Source of the DNA: Rhodococcus wratislaviensis
GTDB lineage: Bacteria > Actinomycetota > Actinomycetes > Mycobacteriales > Mycobacteriaceae
Direction: 5' to 3'
Length of the DNA: 64,000 nucleotides
NCBI RefSeq assembly: GCF_900455735.1
Contig: NZ_UAUI01000026.1
Location: 1-64,000 of the forward strand
Positions within the stretch are counted from its first letter, which is position 1. Each line of letters starts with the position of its first letter. Both the position numbers and the translations under genes were made by a program. Positions 59,105 through 64,000 of the stretch are shown piece by piece. A model generated the notes under the pieces. It did no database searches, had not been told where the DNA came from, and saw only the letters and a list, made by a program, of their open reading frames with translations.

Positions 59105-60823
59105 ATGAGCAAGCACGAATACGACATCGTGGTCGTCGGTAGCGGTGCCGGTGGAATGACCGCGGCCCTCACCGCGGCCCACAAGGGACTCAGCGTCGTC
59201 ATCCTCGAAAAGGCGCCACACTTCGGCGGCTCCACCGCACGATCCGGCGGTGGCGTGTGGATCCCGAACAACGAGGCGCTGATCGCCGCGGGAGTCGAGG
59301 ACACCACCGACGCCGCGCGGACCTACCTGCACAGCATCATCGGCGACGTGGTCCCGAAGGACCGGATCGACGCCTACATCGACCGCGGCCCCGAGATGCT
59401 GTCGTTCGTGCTGAAGAACAGCCCGCTGAAACTGCAGTGGGTGCCCGAATACTCCGACTACTACCCCGAGGCCCCCGGCGGGCGGCTCGGTGGACGGTCC
59501 GTCGAGCCGACACCGTTCGACGGCAGGAAGCTCGGCGCCGACCTCGCGAAGCTCGAACCCGATTACGTGAAGGCCCCGTCCAATTTCGTGATCACCCAGG
59601 CCGATTACCGCTGGCTGAACCTCCTGATGCGCAACCCGCGCGGCCCCCTTCGCGCAGCCCGGGTCGGTCTCCGCTTCCTCGGCGCCAAGCTCACCGGGAA
59701 GCGCCTGCTCGTCCGCGGTCAGGCGCTCGTCGCGGGACTGCAGGCCGGACTGAAGGCCGCAGGCGTCCCGATCCTGCTCGACACCCCGCTCACCGACCTC
59801 TATGTGGAGGACGGCGTGGTCAAGGGTGTGACCGCCACGGTCGACGGACAGCCGCAGGTGTTCCGGGCACGCCGCGGCGTGGTGATCGCGTCGGGCGGTT
59901 TCGAGCACAACGACGAGGCCCGCAAGAAGTACCAGCGGGCACCGATCGGCACCGAATGGACCGTCGGCGCAAAGGCCAACACGGGCGACGGCATCTGGGC
60001 GGGCGAAAAGCTCGGTGCCGCGCTCGATCTGATGGAAGACGCCTGGTGGGGACCGTCCATCCCGCTCACCGGCGGCCCGTGGTTCGCGCTGTCCGAGCGG
60101 AGCCTGCCGGGCTGCATCATGATCAACGAATCCGGCAGGCGCTTCGTCAACGAATCCGCGCCGTACGTCGAGGCGACGCACGCGATGTACGGCGGCACGC
60201 ACGGCCAGGGCGACGGACCGGGCGAGAACGTGCCGTGCTGGCTCGTCCTCGACCAGCGTTACCGCGACCGGTACGCGTTCGCCGGAGTCACCCCGCGGTC
60301 CCCGTTCCCCGGTCGCTGGCTGAAGGCCGGTGTCATCGTCAAGGCGGGCACCGTCGCCGAGCTGGCCGGGAAGATCGGCGTACCGGTCGACGCGCTCACC
60401 GAAACGGTCTCGCGTTTCAACACTTTCGCCCGCAACGGCAAGGACGAGGACTTCGGCCGTGGTGAAAGCGGGTACGACCACTACTACGGGGATCCCCGCA
60501 ACAAGCCCAACCCGAGCCTCGGGGCGCTCGAGAAGGCGCCGTTCTTCGCCGTCAAGATGGTCCCGGGCGACCTCGGCACCAAGGGCGGTCTCCGCACCGA
60601 CCGCAACGCCCGCGTGCTGCGGGAGGACGGAAGCACCATCGAGAACCTCTATGCGGTGGGCAATGCCAGCGGCCCGGTGATGGGCCACACCTACGCCGGC
60701 CCCGGCGCGACCATCGGCCCGGCGATGACGTTCGGCTATCTCGCGGTTCTCGATATCCTCGACAAGTCCTCGCAGGCCGATTCCCCGACGTCACTTACCG
60801 GAGACACCACCAATGCCCATTGA
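59105..60823 (+). CDS. kstD: KstD, 3-ketosteroid delta1-dehydrogenase
   Basis: 572 residues, closely like M. tuberculosis KstD (Rv3537) all along. FAD loop IVVVGSGAGGMTAALTAA, then EKAPHFGGSTARSGGGVW, WVPEYSDYYPEAPGGR with a catalytic-type Tyr, and the C-terminal GHTYAGPGATIGPAMTFGY holding the active-site Tyr and Gly. It introduces the C1-C2 double bond in ring A of 3-ketosteroids; with KshA this opens ring B to 3-HSA. The start MSKHEYDIVVVG at 59105 matches the family's N-terminus; earlier in-frame starts run through the KstR site. No ribosome binding site, probable leaderless message. Overlaps the next gene by 11 bases. Confidence 0.97.
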   Translation: MSKHEYDIVVVGSGAGGMTAALTAAHKGLSVVILEKAPHFGGSTARSGGGVWIPNNEALIAAGVEDTTDAARTYLHSIIGDVVPKDRIDAYIDRGPEMLSFVLKNSPLKLQWVPEYSDYYPEAPGGRLGGRSVEPTPFDGRKLGADLAKLEPDYVKAPSNFVITQADYRWLNLLMRNPRGPLRAARVGLRFLGAKLTGKRLLVRGQALVAGLQAGLKAAGVPILLDTPLTDLYVEDGVVKGVTATVDGQPQVFRARRGVVIASGGFEHNDEARKKYQRAPIGTEWTVGAKANTGDGIWAGEKLGAALDLMEDAWWGPSIPLTGGPWFALSERSLPGCIMINESGRRFVNESAPYVEATHAMYGGTHGQGDGPGENVPCWLVLDQRYRDRYAFAGVTPRSPFPGRWLKAGVIVKAGTVAELAGKIGVPVDALTETVSRFNTFARNGKDEDFGRGESGYDHYYGDPRNKPNPSLGALEKAPFFAVKMVPGDLGTKGGLRTDRNARVLREDGSTIENLYAVGNASGPVMGHTYAGPGATIGPAMTFGYLAVLDILDKSSQADSPTSLTGDTTNAH

Positions 60824-61679
60824 TCCGAACATCGCCATCGGAGCCGAACTGCCCGTTCAGGAGTTCTCCTGGACCAGTTCCGACGTGCAGCACTACCACC
60901 TCGCTCTCGGCGCCGGATCCCGCCCGCTCGACGAGAGGGAGTTGCGGTACCTGACCGACGGAAAGCCGCAGGTGCTCCCCACGTTCGCCACGGTGGCCGC
61001 GAATTTCCACGCGACCGAGGCCCCGCGCGTGTCGTTCCCGGGCGTCGAGATCGACCTCGCCAACGTGGTCCACGGCAGCCAGGAAGTGACCGTGCACCAG
61101 CCGATTCCCCCGGAGGGCAGGGCCCGCACCACCACCCGTATCGCCGAGGTGTGGGACAAGGGCAAGGCCGCCGTCATCGTGCAGGAGTCGACGACCACCG
61201 ACCTCGACGGCACTCGCCTGTGGACCGGGCGGTCGTCCATCTTCGCCCGCGGCGAAGGAGGTTTCGGCGGCGAGCGCGGACCGTCCCAGTCCGTCGAGTT
61301 GCCCGACCGGCCCGCCGACGTCGAGGTCGACACCCCCGTCCTTCCGCAGCAGGCGCTGATGTACCGGATGTGCGGCGACCGTAACCCCCTGCATTCCGAC
61401 CCGAAGTTCGCTTCCGCCGCAGGGTTTCCCGCCCCGATCCTGCACGGCCTGTGCACCTACGGGATGGTGTGCAAAGCGGCCGTGGATGCGGTACTCGACT
61501 CGGACGCGTCGCAGGTCGCGGGGTTCCGAGTCCGGTTCGCGGGCGTGGTCTTCCCCGGCGAGACGCTGCACACGCGGATCTGGCGGGACGAGGGCAGGCT
61601 CCTCATCTCGGCCACGGTTTCCGAGCGTGACGATGCTCCGGCCCTGACCGACGTGGTGCTGACCCTGGCCCAAGGGTGA
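60813..61679 (+). CDS. MaoC-family hydratase (Rv3538/ChsH3-like)
   Basis: 288 residues of double hotdog fold. The N-terminal half is degenerate; the C-terminal half has the hydratase-2 motif GDRNPLHSDPKFASAAGF with the catalytic Asp-His pair, and PILHGLCTYGMVCK. It follows kstD with an 11-base overlap, as Rv3538 follows Rv3537 in M. tuberculosis; that protein is annotated as a 2-enoyl-CoA hydratase, implicated in cholesterol side-chain beta-oxidation. I infer the same role: hydration of a steroid side-chain enoyl-CoA. Within KstR control through the site at 59090. Confidence 0.9.
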   Translation: MPIDPNIAIGAELPVQEFSWTSSDVQHYHLALGAGSRPLDERELRYLTDGKPQVLPTFATVAANFHATEAPRVSFPGVEIDLANVVHGSQEVTVHQPIPPEGRARTTTRIAEVWDKGKAAVIVQESTTTDLDGTRLWTGRSSIFARGEGGFGGERGPSQSVELPDRPADVEVDTPVLPQQALMYRMCGDRNPLHSDPKFASAAGFPAPILHGLCTYGMVCKAAVDAVLDSDASQVAGFRVRFAGVVFPGETLHTRIWRDEGRLLISATVSERDDAPALTDVVLTLAQG

Positions 61680-61718
61680 CAGTTACCGAAATTTGACCGA
61701 ATGTGCCCAGTTCGGGCG

Positions 61719-61734
61719 GATATTCGCGAATATC
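61719..61734. promoter_or_regulatory. 16-bp perfect palindrome before the NlpC/P60 gene
   Basis: GATATTCGCGAATATC, an uninterrupted perfect dyad in the 171-base gap between the MaoC and NlpC/P60 genes, 117 bases before the GTG. TTGACC (61693-61698) lies 20 bases before it. It looks like a protein-binding site; no regulator can be named. The rest of the gap shows no gene. Confidence 0.55.
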
Positions 61735-61850
61735 AGGCACGATGCCGCAACACTTTGTACGCTTTCCGTGACCTCATCGAGACGTGTCAACCGATGGTCG
61801 GGGCGGTTCCACGGCTCTCCACGAGCAGTAGCGAACAAAGGGGGGACCTC

Positions 61851-62378
61851 GTGTCCCAGCGCAGACATCTCCGTCCCGTGCGGCGCGCCGCCGTTGCCGG
61901 TGCTCTCGCGTTCTGTGCGACCGCCCTCGTCGCTCTCCCCGCGAACGCCGCACCGGTGGCGGGGAGTTCCGACAGCGGCAGCACCGGCGGCAGTTCGATG
62001 GGTTCGTCCGTACTCCCGACACCCATTCCCACCCCGACCGGGCTGGCCGCACTCGCGGCCGCGACGACCCAGACAGGCAAGCCCTATCTGTGGGGTGGGA
62101 CGGGCCCGGACGCGTGGGACTGCTCGGGACTGGTGCAGTGGGCATTCCGGCAGGCGGGGGTGAATCTGCCACGCACCACGTGGGAGCAGGCCGAGGTCGG
62201 CGCACCCATTCCGCTGTGGGCGCTGGCTCCCGGCGACATCGTGGTGCTCAACCCGGACGCGTCGCACATCGGCATCTACGCCGGCTTCGGTCAGGTCTTC
62301 AATGCGTACGGGCGCGGCGTGCCCGTGGGTCTGGCGCCGCTGTCGCAGTTCCACATCTACAGCATCCGCCGGTTCTGA
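61851..62378 (+). CDS. secreted NlpC/P60 peptidase
   Basis: 175 residues from a GTG with AAAGGGGGG before it; in-frame upstream codons are not coding. N-terminal signal peptide: RRHLRPVRR, a hydrophobic AAVAGALAFCATALVALP and a cleavage site after ANA. Then a Ser/Gly/Pro linker and an NlpC/P60 domain (about 70-175) with nucleophile Cys in WDCSGLVQWAF and His in DASHIGIYAGFG. Enzymes of this kind cut D-Glu-mDAP bonds in peptidoglycan stems outside the cell. It is short, with only the catalytic domain, like mycobacterial RipD, but the active Cys and His are kept, so activity is expected. Confidence 0.92.
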   Translation: MSQRRHLRPVRRAAVAGALAFCATALVALPANAAPVAGSSDSGSTGGSSMGSSVLPTPIPTPTGLAALAAATTQTGKPYLWGGTGPDAWDCSGLVQWAFRQAGVNLPRTTWEQAEVGAPIPLWALAPGDIVVLNPDASHIGIYAGFGQVFNAYGRGVPVGLAPLSQFHIYSIRRF

Positions 62379-62689
62379 CCCTCGGTCGTGGGCGTGCGTC
62401 TGCGGACGTACGGCCACACCGCGACGAGGAACAGCACCACCACCGCACCGGGTCCGAGCAGGGACGCCCATGCCGGTCCGTCCGGCAGTGTCGCTGCCAG
62501 ACCGGCCGCGGCACCGGTGACGACCGCGCCCAGCAGTAGCGTCGGGATTCCGGGTGCGAGACCGGTATACGCGACAAGTAGCAATCCCGTCGCCGCGACA
62601 CCCGCGGCCGCCGCCGCGAGCGCGGACGCGTTGCCCAGGACGAGCGCGATCAGCGCCGCCTGCACCACGACCACCCCAATCCATCTCAT
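62357..62689 (-). CDS. small membrane protein downstream of DUF58 gene
   Basis: 110 residues, starting at an ATG overlapping the DUF58 stop (ATGA). Four hydrophobic segments (WIGVVVVQAALIALVLG, then Ala-rich ones, and VVVLFLVAVWPYV), with a charged C-terminus PYVRRRTPTT. I do not recognise the family; MoxR-DUF58 operons usually carry one or more membrane genes, so a role in that system is likely. The last 22 bases overlap the coding end of the NlpC/P60 gene on the other strand. Confidence 0.78.
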   Translation of the reverse strand: MRWIGVVVVQAALIALVLGNASALAAAAAGVAATGLLLVAYTGLAPGIPTLLLGAVVTGAAAGLAATLPDGPAWASLLGPGAVVVLFLVAVWPYVRRRTPTTEGQNRRML

Positions 62690-63909
62690 CGGAATGCCCC
62701 CGACGGCCGGCGGGCACGATCGGCGAGAGCCAGCGCCAGGTCCAGCGCGGAATCGTCGTCCCACGCCACCACCGGGACCCCGAGAACGCCCATGTTCCGG
62801 TACATGTTCCGCCGCTCGAGCCGCCACATCCTGCCGGTCATCGGATCGAGTTCGTACTCGAACGGCGGGCCTCGGAGCACGTCGACAGCCACCACGACGT
62901 GACCGCGTCGCCTCAACTCCAGCAGCGACAGCGCGAAATTGGTGTCCAGCATGGTGGAGAACGCGAGGACCACTGCCCTCGGCGGCAACGCGACGCGCGG
63001 GACGAGTGTGCCTTCGGCGGCGCCGGCGTCGGAGTCGAGCACGGTGTCGAGGATTCGGTAGAACTGCCTGCGCCCGATGTCGGCGCCGAGCCATCGCAGC
63101 CGGAGCCCGTGGACGACGACCCCGGCCCGGTCGCCGCGCTGCAGGGCCGTCTGCACCACTTGCGTCGCCCCGCGCACGGTCCGGTGCAGGCTCTCCGACG
63201 CCGGGCCGGGCGCCTGCGGGGTGGTGTCGAGTACGGCGACGACGTCCGCGGCGCGGTCCATGATCCGTTCGGTGACGTGGAGCCGGCCGCGCCGGGCACT
63301 CACCGGCCAGTTGACGCTCCGCAGCGGGTCTCCCGGCGCGTGCGGGCGGATGTCCCCGAACTCGACGCCCGAACCGAATCGGCGGGTGCGGTGCGCGCCG
63401 ATTCGGTCCGGAAGTGTGGCGTGGGGCAACGGAGTCGGCATCGGCGGCGCCAACGGAAACACCCGCAGCTCCGTGACGGGAACCGGCAGCGACGCCGTGA
63501 GCAGGCCGCCGCCTGCACGTGCCGTGACCGTCAGTGCGGGTTCGTACCGACCCCACCGGTTCGCCGACACCACGTAGTCGCCGACGCCGACCTGCTCGAC
63601 CGTGTAGCCGTCGGACGGCACCGGTGCCGCTTCGAGTTCCGCCGCACCACCGCACGCCGTCACGTCCACCGAGAGGTGCACGGACTCGGATTCGAAACAC
63701 CGCAGCATGCGCGCCGACGCCTCGACCCGGACGCCGATGGCCGGACGGGGCAACCACATCACCGTGCCGAGCGCTCCCAGCATCGGGGCGGCGAACACGA
63801 TCAGTTCCCACCACCGCCCCACGACACCCGCCGTCAGCGCCACGGCGGCGCAGGTCGTCAGTGCGAGGGCTGCCGGCGACGCCCGCCACGTCAGCTGGTG
63901 CTCGGTCAT
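62686..63909 (-). CDS. DUF58 domain-containing protein
   Basis: 407 residues from the ATG at 63909, which overlaps the stop of the MoxR-type gene (ATGA). Two N-terminal membrane segments (about 10-55), then a region with beta-rich repeat, and from about 190 the DUF58 core: GSGVEFGDIRPHAPGDPLRSVNW, the signature of the family. The part after it resembles a von Willebrand A fold with VVAVLDT, where family members often have DxSxS; here it is DTTPQ, so metal binding is uncertain. DUF58 proteins act with MoxR AAA+ ATPases, thought to be chaperones for the envelope or metal cofactors. Confidence 0.9.
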   Translation of the reverse strand: MTEHQLTWRASPAALALTTCAAVALTAGVVGRWWELIVFAAPMLGALGTVMWLPRPAIGVRVEASARMLRCFESESVHLSVDVTACGGAAELEAAPVPSDGYTVEQVGVGDYVVSANRWGRYEPALTVTARAGGGLLTASLPVPVTELRVFPLAPPMPTPLPHATLPDRIGAHRTRRFGSGVEFGDIRPHAPGDPLRSVNWPVSARRGRLHVTERIMDRAADVVAVLDTTPQAPGPASESLHRTVRGATQVVQTALQRGDRAGVVVHGLRLRWLGADIGRRQFYRILDTVLDSDAGAAEGTLVPRVALPPRAVVLAFSTMLDTNFALSLLELRRRGHVVVAVDVLRGPPFEYELDPMTGRMWRLERRNMYRNMGVLGVPVVAWDDDSALDLALALADRARRPSGAFR

Positions 63910-64000
63910 CGTGCCCTCGGCGCGGGGAGACGGCGCAACAGTTCCGCGAGGACGTCGTCGCTGCGGATGCGGCGCACCCACATCTCCGGGCGCAGGCTGA
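63906..64000 (-). CDS. C-terminal end of a MoxR-type AAA+ ATPase (N-terminus outside window)
   Basis: Only about 31 codons are inside the window, ending VLAELLRRLPAPRAR and then the stop that overlaps the DUF58 ATG. The final MWVRRIRSDDVL.. tail, coupling to DUF58 and orientation suit the MoxR ATPase that heads these operons. Too little is present to show ATPase motifs. Confidence 0.6.
   Translation of the reverse strand, partial: SLRPEMWVRRIRSDDVLAELLRRLPAPRAR

Noticed and set aside
61680..61850. c-di-AMP (ydaO-type) riboswitch in the leader of the NlpC/P60 gene, as seen in some actinobacteria
   Set aside because: The conserved ydaO sequence blocks are not found; only a simple palindrome is present.
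1..64000. Insertion sequences, prophage, integrase, CRISPR repeats, tRNA or rRNA genes
   Set aside because: None of the tell-tale proteins, direct repeat arrays or RNA folds were seen; composition is even through the window.

Overview
The window looks like chromosomal DNA of a large-genome, high-GC Rhodococcus (R. jostii / R. opacus type). The reasons are uniformly high GC with many GTG starts, long runs of catabolic genes each with its own regulator, and a steroid ring-degradation block whose proteins closely match remembered Mycobacterium tuberculosis HsaA-G, KshA and KstD, with KstR operators in place. No rRNA, tRNA, insertion sequence, phage gene or CRISPR array was seen. There is no stretch above 300 bases without a gene; the longer gaps (3786-4040, 30692-30927, 23735-23937) hold promoters, operators or hairpins.

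Region 1 (1-21705) is a carbohydrate/amino-acid catabolic block. Leftward: an RbsD/FucU-like protein, an alpha/beta hydrolase, a DUF1937 protein and a partial GH13 enzyme. Rightward: an SDR; a GMC dehydrogenase with its gluconate-dehydrogenase-type small subunit; a GntR/FCD regulator; a CBS/DUF294 protein with an exonuclease; then an operon of APC permease, aldehyde dehydrogenase, an 82-residue protein, an FGGY kinase, a GlpA-like [2Fe-2S] flavoprotein and a second FAD oxidoreductase; then an MHS transporter, a DapA-family enzyme and a proline-racemase-family enzyme. Seven copies of a palindrome close to ATTGTCGACAAT precede these units, which makes them a probable single GntR regulon. Four enzymes match the roles of a hydroxyproline pathway.

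Region 2 (21745-42458) holds two parallel modules. Module A is ThuA-like / TPP enzyme / GMC oxidoreductase (23938-27994). Module B is GMC oxidoreductase / TPP enzyme / TIM-barrel isomerase (35490-39763). Each is next to a LacI regulator, and they share a 14-bp LacI-type operator that is also present before one MFS gene. The enzyme set parallels inositol degradation (oxidation, dehydration/isomerisation, TPP-dependent ring or C-C cleavage), but the substrate is unknown; this is the best candidate here for an undescribed pathway. Between the modules lie two MFS transporters and a PucR regulator divergent from a HisD paralogue and aspartase. A type II NADH dehydrogenase follows module B.

Region 3 (42460-50389): LysR divergent from methylmalonate-semialdehyde dehydrogenase plus an iron alcohol dehydrogenase; PhzF and DUF3830 proteins; and divergent gabT / succinate-semialdehyde dehydrogenase genes with an operator inside the promoter.

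Region 4 (50393-61679) is the steroid block: hsaA-D-C-B leftward, kshA with a small Cys-rich protein rightward, a glyoxalase-fold protein, hsaE-G-F leftward, and kstD with a MaoC hydratase rightward. Three KstR sites control them. KshA and KstD open ring B, HsaA/B hydroxylate ring A, HsaC cleaves it, HsaD hydrolyses the product, and HsaE-F-G convert the C6 dienoate to pyruvate and propionyl-CoA.

Region 5 (61851-64000): a secreted NlpC/P60 protein and, leftward, a MoxR (partial) - DUF58 - small membrane protein operon.
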